The notes: generated by a model not told the origin, from the sequence alone. Shown: positions 1 through 7,929, counted from the stretch's first letter. The stretch is DNA of 11,527 nucleotides from DASVEE01 sp036399695 (GCA_036399695.1 DASWMP010000301.1:1-11527), one strand, 5' to 3'. Translations and numbers: made by a program.

Positions 1-635
1 CTGCGGATGGCCGGCTTCGAGAGCCGCCGCAGCCGCATCAGATGACGGCGCAGCAGGCCGTCGCTCGCCGGTTCCCACGCGTCGACCAGGCCGATCTCGC
101 AAGCCTGCTTCGCGGAAATCGGCTGGGTCATGAGGGTGAGGTAATGCGCCTTCTGGAAGCCGACGCGGCGCACGAGGAACGGCAGCACGCAGGCGGGATA
201 GAGCCCGAACAGCAGCTCCGAAAGACTGAACTGCGCCGTCTCGTCCGCCAGCACGATGTCGCTCGCCGCGGCGAAGCCGACGCCCCCGGCGTTCGCTTTT
301 CCGCGGACGTGCGAGATCGTCACGAACGGCCCGGTGGCCAGCCGCAGCCAGAGGTCGTACAACGGCTCAGGTCCGTCGAAGCGATCCTCTTTGCGTATCT
401 CCATCCGCGCCGCATCCCGCCCCTCGGCGGCGATGGCCTTGAAGTCGGCGCCGAAGCAGAACACTTCAGGCGAGCCGCTCAGGACGACGACGGTTACCGA
501 CTCTTCGCACAGCGACAGGACCTCGCTGCACTCCGCCACCAGGCGGCTGTTGATCGTGTTGTTCGCCTCCGGGCGGTCGATCTGCAGGTGGCAGACCGAG
601 TCCTGGAAGTCGACTTTGATCGTCTCGTAGCTCAC
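1..635 (-). CDS. pksH: Polyketide beta-branching enoyl-CoA hydratase, PksH/ECH1 type (3' end missing)
   Basis: Crotonase-fold enzyme expected to dehydrate HMG-ACP to 3-methylglutaconyl-ACP in the HMG-synthase beta-branching pathway of trans-AT polyketide synthases. The 211 visible residues begin MSYETIKVDFQDSVCHLQID, then RPEANNTIN at 21-29, which is very like what I recall of B. subtilis PksH. Crotonase oxyanion-hole elements are visible: FCFGADFK at 59-66 and GKANAGGVGF at 112-121, followed by ASDIVLADE and the C-terminal helix region ISAKQACEIGLVD. The NAGG signature is that of ECH1 rather than the decarboxylating ECH2 (PksI). The start is GTG at 635; it overlaps the ketosynthase TGA in a GTGA tetranucleotide, implying translational coupling. 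Family members are about 250-260 residues, so roughly 45 residues lie beyond the left edge. Confident on family and pathway; the exact substrate is inferred. Confidence 0.9.
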   Translation of the reverse strand, partial: MSYETIKVDFQDSVCHLQIDRPEANNTINSRLVAECSEVLSLCEESVTVVVLSGSPEVFCFGADFKAIAAEGRDAARMEIRKEDRFDGPEPLYDLWLRLATGPFVTISHVRGKANAGGVGFAAASDIVLADETAQFSLSELLFGLYPACVLPFLVRRVGFQKAHYLTLMTQPISAKQACEIGLVDAWEPASDGLLRRHLMRLRRLSKPAIR

Positions 636-1849
636 GACGCACGCTCCCAGCAGAGTGCCGTATTGATCCCGCCGAACCCGAAGCTCGACGTCAATGCCCG
701 GTCGATCGAATGCTCGACCGGCTCGCTCCGTACCCAGTTGAGCTCCGGAGCGATCGGGTTCTCCAGGTTGTGGGTTGGATGCAGCCGCCCCGCACGCATC
801 TGCAGCATCGTGGCGACGACTTCCACCGTGCCGGCGGCGCTCAGACCGTGACCAATAAGTGACTTAGTCGCGTTTAAAAAAGCGCCGTCGATGCCGCACG
901 CATTCAGCGCCTTCAGCTCCGTCTCATCTCCCGACGTGGAGCCGGTGCCATGCGTGTTCACGTAATCGACCTGCGCCGGCGACCAGCCCGCCCCTTCGAG
1001 CGCGGTGCGGATGGCCTCTGTTTCCCCGTCGAGGGAAGGATCGGGATTCCGGTTCGCGTCCATCGCGATCCCCCACCCCCGCAACGAAGCGTACGGCTGC
1101 ACGCCACGCCGCCCGGCAGATTCCGCCGACTCGATGACGACCGCGCCGCACGATTCGCCGAAGATGAAGCCGTCGTGATCGCGGTCGAAAGGACGGCACG
1201 CGAGCTCCGGCTCGCCGGCATAACGATCCGAGCCCATCGCCCCGATGGACCGCAGTCCGCGGCACTCCCAATGCGAGATGTCCATCAATGAGCCCAGTGC
1301 GATACAGACGTCGACCTGCTTCGTGATTACTGCCTGCGCCGCCTGCACGATGGCCAGTTGGCCGCTCGCCGATGCGCCGCCCACCGTGTACGCCATCCCG
1401 CGGATCCCGAACTGCGCCGTGCAGAAACCACAAAGGTCGGAATCCATGAACGACAGTGCATAAGTCGGACGAAGGAACGCCGCGCTGTCGCGATAAGTCT
1501 CCTGGATCTGCAGCAGCTCGCGCTGCTGGACGTTCGAGCCGCCGACGATCAGGCCGATCCTGCGAGGATCGACCTCCGCCAGCCGCGCTTCAGTCCACGC
1601 TTCCTCCAGCACCACCAGAGCGGCCTGCCCCGAGAGCGACGCCGCGCGCACGGTCTGCCTGGCGACGCTGGCGGGAAAGCGGATCTCGCCGATCTCCGCG
1701 CCGAGGTACGCCGAGTCACGCTGGCGCCCGGGACGCTGCATCACGCCATACGCCGTGTCACCGGCGAACAACGCATCGGCAAACGCTTCTTTCCCCTGGC
1801 CAATGGAGGCGATGACCCCCATCCCGGAGACGACCAGTTCAGGCAGCAT
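632..1849 (-). CDS. pksF: Decarboxylase-type ketosynthase of beta-branching cassette, PksF type (active-site Cys replaced by Ser)
   Basis: Stand-alone ketosynthase-fold protein of 405 residues, expected to decarboxylate malonyl-ACP to acetyl-ACP for the HMG synthase. It has the FabF-like start LPELVVSGMGVIASIGQG. In the nucleophile motif, normally TACSSS, this protein reads VGGASASGQ, so Ser160 sits where the catalytic Cys belongs. The other two catalytic elements are intact: H300 in NTHGTGS, and K329/H334 in NATKSLIGHGLSAAG. Loss of the Cys with both His kept is the known mark of PksF/CurC-type decarboxylases. The ATG at 1849 is preferred over an in-frame GTG at 1882, because family proteins begin just before the LVVSGMG strand and the longer start adds 11 residues encoded entirely within the ACP gene. 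Even so, no strong ribosome site precedes 1849, so translation probably depends on coupling to the ACP gene, which it overlaps by 11 bp. Confidence 0.92.
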   Translation of the reverse strand: MLPELVVSGMGVIASIGQGKEAFADALFAGDTAYGVMQRPGRQRDSAYLGAEIGEIRFPASVARQTVRAASLSGQAALVVLEEAWTEARLAEVDPRRIGLIVGGSNVQQRELLQIQETYRDSAAFLRPTYALSFMDSDLCGFCTAQFGIRGMAYTVGGASASGQLAIVQAAQAVITKQVDVCIALGSLMDISHWECRGLRSIGAMGSDRYAGEPELACRPFDRDHDGFIFGESCGAVVIESAESAGRRGVQPYASLRGWGIAMDANRNPDPSLDGETEAIRTALEGAGWSPAQVDYVNTHGTGSTSGDETELKALNACGIDGAFLNATKSLIGHGLSAAGTVEVVATMLQMRAGRLHPTHNLENPIAPELNWVRSEPVEHSIDRALTSSFGFGGINTALCWERAS

Positions 1850-2087
1850 GGAGTTTCGTAACGAAGAGGTCCGCCAGCTCACCGATGTTCTTCGGTCCGA
1901 ACAGCTCGACGCGCGGCACCGAGAGTCCGAGTGACTCCTGCACCATCATGGCGATCTCGGCGCGATCGATGGAGTTCGCCCCCAGATCGACGAGGCGATC
2001 CGACGGGACGAACTCGTGCGCGTCGAGGCCGGGCAGGATTTCGCGCGTATGCCGCGCGATGAGATTGAGGATATCGATATGCGTCAT
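1839..2087 (-). CDS. acpK: Stand-alone acyl carrier protein of beta-branching cassette (AcpK type)
   Basis: An 82-residue acyl carrier protein. The phosphopantetheine attachment site is Ser39 in DLGANSIDRAEI; the usual DSL is replaced by NSI, as seen in the dedicated donor ACPs of HMG-synthase cassettes. A four-helix ACP pattern fits, with a hydrophobic C-terminal helix (IGELADLFVTKL). It would carry malonyl, then acetyl after the PksF-type enzyme acts, and donate acetyl to the HMG synthase. The start ATG at 2087 is preceded by GAGAGG at a 7-base spacing. It lies 14 bp after the ABC ATPase stop and overlaps the ketosynthase start by 11 bp, so the ACP, ketosynthase and hydratase form a tight translational unit at the end of the transporter genes. 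The cassette assignment rests mostly on the two genes that follow. Confidence 0.9.
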   Translation of the reverse strand: MTHIDILNLIARHTREILPGLDAHEFVPSDRLVDLGANSIDRAEIAMMVQESLGLSVPRVELFGPKNIGELADLFVTKLHAA

Positions 2088-2101
2088 GACACACCCTCTC
2101 G

Positions 2102-2827
2102 TCAGGCGACGGTGACGGCGGCGGGAGAGGCCTCACGCAGGCGCCGGTCCTCGACCATCTTGCCGTCGAAGAGCGAGATCTGGCGCTCCGCGCGCTCGGC
2201 GAACCGGGGGTCGTGCGTGACCATCACGATCGTGCTCCCCTGCTCGTGCAGTGCCGCGAGGAGATCCATGATGAGCTGGGCGTTCTTCGAATCGAGGTTG
2301 CCCGTCGGCTCGTCGGCCAGCAGCACCTTCGGCCGGCCGACCAGCGCACGGGCGATGGCGATGCGCTGCTGCTGACCGCCGGAGAGCTGCGCCGGGAAGT
2401 GGTTCTGACGCTCGAGCATGTTCACCTTCTCGAGAGCGGCGAGCACCATCTCGCGGCGCTGCTTCTTCGGCAGCTCGCTCCGATAGGTCAGCGGCAGCTC
2501 GATGTTCTCGAAGGCCGTCATGTCCGAGATCAGGTTGAACGCCTGAAACACGAAGCCGATCTCACGGCTGCGCACGCGGGCCTGTTCCGCCGGCTTGAGA
2601 CCCGTGACCTCGGCTCCGTTGAGGTAGTACTTGCCGCCGGTGGCGCTGTGCAGCAGCCCCATGACGGACAACAGCGTCGACTTGCCACACCCGGACGGGC
2701 CGCTGATCGACACATATTCACCCTGCTCGATCGTGAGCTGAATGTTGTTCAGCGCCGTCGTTTCCATTTCGGTGGTGGAGAAAATTTTGTTGATGCCCTG
2801 GAGGCTGATCAGGTGCTGGATGGTCAT
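2102..2827 (-). CDS. ABC transporter ATP-binding protein, MacB/LolD family
   Basis: A 241-residue nucleotide-binding subunit that would energise the adjacent permease. Motifs in order: Walker A GPSGCGKST (43-51), Q-loop Gln95 in FVFQAFNLI, ABC signature LSGGQQQR (148-155), Walker B VLLADEPTGNLDS (from 168), and switch His205 in VTHD. The ADEPTGNLDS and FQAFNLI motifs place it in the MacB/LolD/FtsE group that partners MacB-type permeases. The start is ATG at 2827, with GGAG about 7 bases upstream; an in-frame extension to 2932 would overlap the permease end and adds no homologous sequence. The gap to the permease stop is 34 bp. The C-terminal tail after residue 225 (EDRRLREASPAAVTVA) is a short unconserved addition. 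The substrate cannot be read from the sequence; the context suggests the polyketide. Confidence 0.95.
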   Translation of the reverse strand: MTIQHLISLQGINKIFSTTEMETTALNNIQLTIEQGEYVSISGPSGCGKSTLLSVMGLLHSATGGKYYLNGAEVTGLKPAEQARVRSREIGFVFQAFNLISDMTAFENIELPLTYRSELPKKQRREMVLAALEKVNMLERQNHFPAQLSGGQQQRIAIARALVGRPKVLLADEPTGNLDSKNAQLIMDLLAALHEQGSTIVMVTHDPRFAERAERQISLFDGKMVEDRRLREASPAAVTVA

Positions 2828-2861
2828 TGGCTGGCTCCGACTCAAACAGATTTGAAGGTCA

Positions 2862-5288
2862 CTATTCGTAACGCAGCGCGTCGCCCGGCTCGAGAGCGAC
2901 GGCGCGGCGGCTGGGGAGGTACGTGGCTGCAAAAATCACGAGGCCCATCAGAAGAACGACCCCCAGCGTTGCCGGGAGCACATAGTCGAGGATGTTCGTG
3001 TACAGCCTGCTGATCGGAGCCATCAGCATCGTCCCGAGGGCGACGCCGATGATCGCTACACTGAGATAGAGCGCCCCCTGCCGCTGGAACATCGACGTGG
3101 CCCGCCAGGAGGTCGCGCCGAGCGCGCGGCGGATGCCCACTTCCTGCGTCCGTTGCGCCACCGAGCGGCTGATGAGACCGAACAGGCCGGACGCCGTCAC
3201 GAGCGCGGTGATGAGCGCGATGACCATGACGATCGGCATCAGGGACTTGAGGTTGAACCGCATCGCCTCGAGGTAATTGTCGAGCGTCTGCAGGTTCCGC
3301 AACGGCAGGTCGCGGTCGACGGCGAACGCCGCCGCGCGCAGCGTCACGCGGGTGTTGGCGGTGATCGCCGGCAGCTTCGCCAGCATGTGGAACTCGGAGG
3401 GAACCGCCTGAAGCAGCGGCCGGTAGAGCGCGCCGATGTCTTCCTTGTTGTACGGACGGCCGCCAGTCACGGAGGAGACGACGCCGACGATCGTGAGCCA
3501 GGTCCCGTTATCCGTCGGGTTCAACTGCACGCGCTTGCCGATTACGTTCTCGTTTGGCCAGTAGCGGGACGCCAGTTCCTCATCGACGATCGCGACATTG
3601 AGCGAGCCGCTGGTGTCGTTGCTGTTGAAGAGCCGGCCGTCGCGCAGCCGCACGCCGAGCATGTCGAAGTAGTTCTCGGAGACGGCGGTGAACGGCAGCG
3701 TCAACGTTCCTTTGCGGTCGCCTCCCTGACGGCTCTCGATCGCAGCCGTGACTCTGCCGGGGGTACTCGGCTGGTCAGAGGCGTACGCGATGTCGGCGCC
3801 CGGGATCTTCGCCGCCACCGCGGCCGTCAGGTCTTCCCAGTAACGGAGGCGACGGGCCGGCTCGGCATAACGCTCGTCGAAGACTGTCGCCGAGGTCGGC
3901 ATCATGATGCTGGCGGACTGGAGGCGCGTCGGCTTGCTCGTTTCTTTGTTGAGCGCCATCACCATGCTTCCGCAGACCACCAGCACGAGCGAGGAGATCA
4001 CCACCTGTAAGCCGACGAGGATGCCCGCGCCCTTGCCTCTGCCGCGGACCGACACGCCTTTGCCGCTGCCGGCGAGCACCACTGCCGGATCCTGCTTGGC
4101 GATGCGCCAGGCCGGAATCAGTGTGCTGAGCAGCCAGATCGCCACGGCCGCGGCTACCGCGACGACGATGTCGACGTTCCGCAGGACCGGCAGACCGTTG
4201 ATCCGGCCGAACGCGAGGATCCGGTTCAGATACTCGCCCCATCCTTCGGTCCAGCGGATTCCCATCATCGCCAGCACATAGCCGGCCGCGAGGCCGATCA
4301 GCACGAACGCCGCCGTCTCGCGCAGGCATTGCCGCATCAGGCGCGAGCGCGATGCGCCGAGCGCCGTACGCAGGGCGAGCTCGCGGCTGCGCTCCAGCAG
4401 GCGCGCCAGGAACACGAGACTGATGTTCAGACCGCCGAGCAGGAACACGGCGACGGACATCAGGATCAGCACCGCCACCACGGGCGTCGCTTCATGGAAG
4501 TACATCCGGTTCGCCGGAATGAGCACCGGATGGCGTTTGATGTTGAAGAGGTCGGGGTAATTGGCGTTGACCGCGGCGACGGCGGTCTTCATCTCATTGC
4601 GGACCGCGTCGAGGTTCTGCTTCGGGCCGAGCGCGACGAGCGGATTCAGGCGCAGCTTCGAATCGCCGGGACGTGCCAGCACCGGCAGGCGCAGCGGCAT
4701 CCAGAGCTCGAAGTCCATCAGGACGAAGACCTCTTTCGGCATCACCCCGACGATCTGCACCGGCGCCGCGTCGATGCGCGTGGTCTTGCCGATGATGCCG
4801 GCATCCGCCGCGAAGTAGTTGTGCCACGTGTCGTAACTGAGGATCGCCACCGCCGGCGCCCCCGGCTGCGCGTCGGCCGGCTGGAACGTTCGTCCCATGA
4901 GCGGCACCACCTGCGAGAGGAGTCGCGGGCTGATCGTCGCCGTGCGGAGGCTCGTACTCGCCTGTCCTTCGCTCAGCACGGCCGCACCGTTCACGAATGC
5001 GCCAACGTAATCGATCGAGCGATTCTGCTTCAGGAGCTCCTGGTAGGTGTAGGCATCCACGCTGCCGGGCCGCGGCCTCGCCGCGCCGTCGGCCGCGAGC
5101 TGCACGCTGTACCAGTTCTCGGAATTCGGGAGCCCGAGCGGCTTCAGCAACTGCGGATACGCCACTGAGGACCACGTCCAGAGCGCAAGCCCAACGCTGA
5201 GGGCGACGACGCTTGCACAAAGCAGCGTATAGCCCCACGACTTGCGCAGCAGGCGCCATGCGTATTTCAAATCGAGCCAGGAACTCAT
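2862..5288 (-). CDS. Duplicated MacB/FtsX-type ABC transporter permease
   Basis: An 808-residue membrane protein with two tandem MacB-type permease units. Each has an N-terminal membrane helix, a periplasmic domain (about 45-265 and 450-680) and three more helices; predicted helices are near 19-40, 268-295, 325-345, 373-393, 422-447, 683-708, 739-759 and 771-791. The duplication shows in the paired FtsX motifs RELALRTALGASRSRL (302-317) and QEVGIRRALGATSWRA (715-730), and in the paired ends PAWRIAKQDPAVVL and PSRRAVALEPGDAL. MacB itself has one such unit and acts as a dimer, so this chain may supply both halves. The architecture matches the duplicated permeases abundant in Acidobacteriota, many of which lack an adjacent ATPase; here the ATPase follows immediately. 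The ATG at 5288 has GAGG about 8 bases upstream. Likely role: export or self-resistance together with the adaptor at 8032-9282. Confidence 0.93.
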   Translation of the reverse strand: MSSWLDLKYAWRLLRKSWGYTLLCASVVALSVGLALWTWSSVAYPQLLKPLGLPNSENWYSVQLAADGAARPRPGSVDAYTYQELLKQNRSIDYVGAFVNGAAVLSEGQASTSLRTATISPRLLSQVVPLMGRTFQPADAQPGAPAVAILSYDTWHNYFAADAGIIGKTTRIDAAPVQIVGVMPKEVFVLMDFELWMPLRLPVLARPGDSKLRLNPLVALGPKQNLDAVRNEMKTAVAAVNANYPDLFNIKRHPVLIPANRMYFHEATPVVAVLILMSVAVFLLGGLNISLVFLARLLERSRELALRTALGASRSRLMRQCLRETAAFVLIGLAAGYVLAMMGIRWTEGWGEYLNRILAFGRINGLPVLRNVDIVVAVAAAVAIWLLSTLIPAWRIAKQDPAVVLAGSGKGVSVRGRGKGAGILVGLQVVISSLVLVVCGSMVMALNKETSKPTRLQSASIMMPTSATVFDERYAEPARRLRYWEDLTAAVAAKIPGADIAYASDQPSTPGRVTAAIESRQGGDRKGTLTLPFTAVSENYFDMLGVRLRDGRLFNSNDTSGSLNVAIVDEELASRYWPNENVIGKRVQLNPTDNGTWLTIVGVVSSVTGGRPYNKEDIGALYRPLLQAVPSEFHMLAKLPAITANTRVTLRAAAFAVDRDLPLRNLQTLDNYLEAMRFNLKSLMPIVMVIALITALVTASGLFGLISRSVAQRTQEVGIRRALGATSWRATSMFQRQGALYLSVAIIGVALGTMLMAPISRLYTNILDYVLPATLGVVLLMGLVIFAATYLPSRRAVALEPGDALRYE

Positions 5289-5373
5289 GATCAGAACCTC
5301 GTGTGCCGGAATGTGTTAATCGATCGACGGAGGCCGCCAGACGCTACGCCATGCGCAAAGCGGCCCGCAGGCG

Positions 5374-6594
5374 TTACTGCTGGTACTTGTCCCACAACTT
5401 GAGCGTGTTCTTGTGCGTGGGATTGTCCCACTGAAAATCGTCCAGTTCTTCATCGAGCCGGATCGAGTTCATCAGTTCATCGGGGAAGAGCTGCCTTGCT
5501 TTTCTCGTGAGGTAGAACGTCTTCGACTGGGCGGAGACGGTCGGGAGGTTCAGCTTGATCCCGATGCTGTACGGCTCGAGCTGACCGTAGTGGTGCACCA
5601 CGTGCTGGCCGATCTCCATCGCCCTCTTCGGCATCTTCGGGTAAATGCCGGGGATGTACTGATGGAGGTCGATGTCCTGCTTGATCTCGTACGTGTAGAC
5701 CAGGAACGGGATGAGCGGGTTGTAGAAGGGGATCGGGAACGCGAGCGTGCCGCGGAAAAAGCCCTCGAGGAAGCCATTGCCGGCTACGCCGATCAGTCCG
5801 CAGGGGATGGCATCGTGGTGCGTCCCGTGGAGATAGACGAACTCGAGCTCGGAGTTGTGCCCCAGCCAGTGGTCCCGGTAGAACCACTCGTTCGTCGCCT
5901 TCAGCCACTTCAGGTGCACATAGATGTTGATGAAGCAGACTACCGGCATGAAGATCACGGAGAAGCGCGCATGCGTCATCACCAGATACCAGGGGGTGAT
6001 GAGGATGATGTGCGTCAGGAGCCCGGTCGTGTACGCGTGGAGGATCTCGAACGTGATGTTCGTCTTCGCGTTGATGACACGCTTCCAGGGCGTCTGCATC
6101 AGCGCCTCGCGGGCCAGCTCCCTCTTGGCCAGATGATCGACCAGGATGGCCGTCCTGTAGCCGGTGATGATCAGCAGGTGCGCGTAGAAGAGCACCAGGC
6201 CGATCGTCCGCATCAGCTCGACGTGATGCGGCAGATCCGGCGTCACGGCGATGAGGACGTTTTCCACCAGCAGCACGCCGATCGCGATCAGGTACAGCAT
6301 CGGCAGGTTCTGAATCTTGTAGACGAACAGGAAAAATACGTCCTGCGGCTTTCTAAGGATCAGCGGGACTTTCCACTCGATCCCATGCCGCATCACGAAC
6401 ATTGCGACCGTAAAGGCGCAGAGCGCGAGCCCCACGTAGGTCATCGGATGACGAACGCCATAGGAGAAGACGAGAACCACAGCCGTCAGGAGGATCATCA
6501 ATGTGTAATCGGTGAAGTCTCTCCCGTAGTACGTAACCCTCGGCTTCTTGACTCCATACAGCTTATGGAACGAAGCCGGATCGTGTTTGGTCAT
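5374..6594 (-). CDS. Membrane fatty acid/sterol hydroxylase-type di-iron enzyme
   Basis: A 406-residue integral membrane protein with the histidine boxes of the fatty-acid hydroxylase/sterol desaturase superfamily: HWLGH (HxxxH, 242-246), HGTHH (HxxHH, 256-260) and HVVHH (HxxHH, 331-335), plus an isolated His at 311. Hydrophobic segments lie near 30-46, 52-68, 97-117, 130-146, 190-207 and 212-227, before the catalytic region. The family uses a membrane di-iron or related metal centre and O2 to hydroxylate or desaturate lipid-like chains. In this setting it would plausibly oxidise the polyketide or a lipid starter, but the substrate is not shown. The ATG at 6594 is preceded by GGAG at a 6-base spacing; the in-frame GTG at 6606 overlaps that ribosome site and is rejected. 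It follows the dehydrogenase by 33 bp. A long charged C-terminal tail (after about 360) has no recognisable motif. Confidence 0.85.
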   Translation of the reverse strand: MTKHDPASFHKLYGVKKPRVTYYGRDFTDYTLMILLTAVVLVFSYGVRHPMTYVGLALCAFTVAMFVMRHGIEWKVPLILRKPQDVFFLFVYKIQNLPMLYLIAIGVLLVENVLIAVTPDLPHHVELMRTIGLVLFYAHLLIITGYRTAILVDHLAKRELAREALMQTPWKRVINAKTNITFEILHAYTTGLLTHIILITPWYLVMTHARFSVIFMPVVCFINIYVHLKWLKATNEWFYRDHWLGHNSELEFVYLHGTHHDAIPCGLIGVAGNGFLEGFFRGTLAFPIPFYNPLIPFLVYTYEIKQDIDLHQYIPGIYPKMPKRAMEIGQHVVHHYGQLEPYSIGIKLNLPTVSAQSKTFYLTRKARQLFPDELMNSIRLDEELDDFQWDNPTHKNTLKLWDKYQQ

Positions 6595-6627
6595 GACATT
6601 CTCCACGTCACCGGGTTGGAAGCAGGC

Positions 6628-7797
6628 TCAGTGCGCGGCGGCGAGGGTGGTCGTCGCCGCATAAGGATCGATGAGGATTTTCGCGTGGGCTTCGGGATCG
6701 CCGAGGGCGGTGAAGGCGCTCGAGACACCGTTGAGTCCGACCGTGGCGGTGATCATCGGGCGAGGATCGACCTTCCCGTTGGCGAGCATGTGCAGCGTGT
6801 CGCGGAACTCGAGTGGCGTGTAGGCGCCGACGAACTGGAGGTCGAGCTCCTTGCGGATAGCCATCGCAGGCATGAACTGATCGGCGCTCATGCAGAGGCC
6901 GACCACCACGATGCGCGAGAACAACGGAGCGCCTTCGACCACGCTCTGAAGCACGCCCGGCGCACCGACGCACTCGAAGATCACGGCCGGCTTGGGCGCC
7001 GCACCGACCGCTTCCGCGAGACGCCAGGCGTGCCACCAGCCCACCGGGAGACGCCCGAGCTTTTCGAGTGCACCGACCGCCAGATTCAGCGCGGCCGGCA
7101 CGTCCATCAGTTGGCTCTTTCGCTTGACAGCCGTGAACGGAGAAGCCTGCGCCGGATCGACGACGACATCGGCTCCACAGGCAGTCGCGAGCGCGCGCCG
7201 GCCGGGCGAATAGTCGCTGGCCACGACCGTCTCCACTCCTTTGGCCTTGAGCATCAGAATGACGCCGAGACCAATCGGACCGCAGCCGATGACGATCGCC
7301 AGCGTCTTTTTCGTGACTTTGCCGAGACGCACCGCGTGCCACGAAACCGTCAGCGGCTCGGTGAGCGCGGCGAGCTCCGGCGCCAGCCCGTTCGGCACCG
7401 GCATCATCAGCGCCTCGGAGACGAGCATCTGCTCCGCATACGCGCCCGGAGCATGCGTGGAGTAGCCGACTGTATCGACCCCGCCAGTCCCGCGAAGGAG
7501 CGGCAGCGCGACGACCTGAGTGCCCGCGGGGGTGCCGCGGCGGCAACCGGCGCCATGCTCCAGCACCTCGCCCGCGAATTCATGGCCGAAGACGATCGGC
7601 TCTGTCGAACGGCCGAACCGGTGATAGCCCACGCGCGCCGCCATTGCAGCCCACGTGTCGAGCCCTTTGCGCGCGCTCAGATCGCCGCCACAGATACCGC
7701 CACGCAGCACCTTGATGCGCACCTGTCCGGGACCGGGAACCGGATCCGGCTGATCCGTGACCTCGAATTCGGAGTGTTTACAGACGACCGCCTTCAC
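6628..7797 (-). CDS. Zinc-dependent medium-chain dehydrogenase (MDR family)
   Basis: A 389-residue NAD(P)-dependent alcohol/polyol dehydrogenase-like enzyme. The GroES-like domain carries Cys36 in GICGGDL and His72-Glu73 in GHEFAGE, the catalytic zinc ligands, and Glu147 in LTEPLTVSWHAV. The Rossmann loop is GCGPIG (171-176), with Asp195 near the end of beta-2. The Cys-rich lobe that binds structural zinc in many relatives is absent (after GHE the sequence goes directly into HGAGCRRGTPAGTQVVALP). There is an apparent extra segment of about 45 residues at 220-270 inside the nucleotide-binding domain (WWHAWRLAEAVG). The start is taken as GTG at 7797, giving the family-typical MKAVVC and a GAGG 8 bases upstream; GTG at 7806 is the alternative. 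The start overlaps the stop of a 22-codon upstream ORF. It may oxidise a hydroxyl made by the next gene's hydroxylase, which is an inference from order only. Confidence 0.9.
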   Translation of the reverse strand: MKAVVCKHSEFEVTDQPDPVPGPGQVRIKVLRGGICGGDLSARKGLDTWAAMAARVGYHRFGRSTEPIVFGHEFAGEVLEHGAGCRRGTPAGTQVVALPLLRGTGGVDTVGYSTHAPGAYAEQMLVSEALMMPVPNGLAPELAALTEPLTVSWHAVRLGKVTKKTLAIVIGCGPIGLGVILMLKAKGVETVVASDYSPGRRALATACGADVVVDPAQASPFTAVKRKSQLMDVPAALNLAVGALEKLGRLPVGWWHAWRLAEAVGAAPKPAVIFECVGAPGVLQSVVEGAPLFSRIVVVGLCMSADQFMPAMAIRKELDLQFVGAYTPLEFRDTLHMLANGKVDPRPMITATVGLNGVSSAFTALGDPEAHAKILIDPYAATTTLAAAH

Positions 7798-7862
7798 GAG
7801 CGGCACCTCGGATCGAGGTTTGCATAGGGACTTCCTGAAATGACCGGCTCAATGACTCTCAT
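7794..7862 (-). CDS. Possible 22-residue peptide or leader ORF coupled to the dehydrogenase
   Basis: A small open frame encoding MRVIEPVISGSPYANLDPRCRS. The ATG at 7862 is preceded by GGAG at a 6-base spacing (CGGAGAATTTCATG), nearly identical to the ribosome site of the hydroxylase gene in the same operon. Its TGA overlaps the dehydrogenase GTG in a GTGA tetranucleotide, the same arrangement as the ketosynthase/hydratase junction. This geometry argues that it is translated and couples to the dehydrogenase. I recognise no family. It could be a short coupling ORF, a regulatory leader peptide or a small functional peptide. It is too short for statistical support from composition, so existence is moderately likely and function is unknown. 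Confidence 0.45.
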   Translation of the reverse strand: MRVIEPVISGSPYANLDPRCRS

Positions 7863-7929
7863 GAAATTCTCCGTGCTACGGATTGAGGGAACCGCGGGGC
7901 ATGACCGCCATTACAGCGGTGGGCCGGGT

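Noticed and set aside
42..851. Plus-strand open frame of 269 codons opposite the PksH and PksF genes
   Set aside because: It shadows two well-supported minus-strand genes; the product is charged and low-complexity with no family resemblance.
1850..1882. Longer ketosynthase start at GTG 1882
   Set aside because: It adds 11 residues (SWRTSSLRNS) encoded wholly inside the ACP gene and not expected before the conserved LVVSGMG strand.
5413..7827. Very long plus-strand open frame (about 800 codons) opposite the hydroxylase and dehydrogenase genes
   Set aside because: It is antisense to two genes with clear catalytic motifs, and its translation is Arg/Asp/Glu/His-rich with no recognisable domain, typical of a GC-rich shadow frame.
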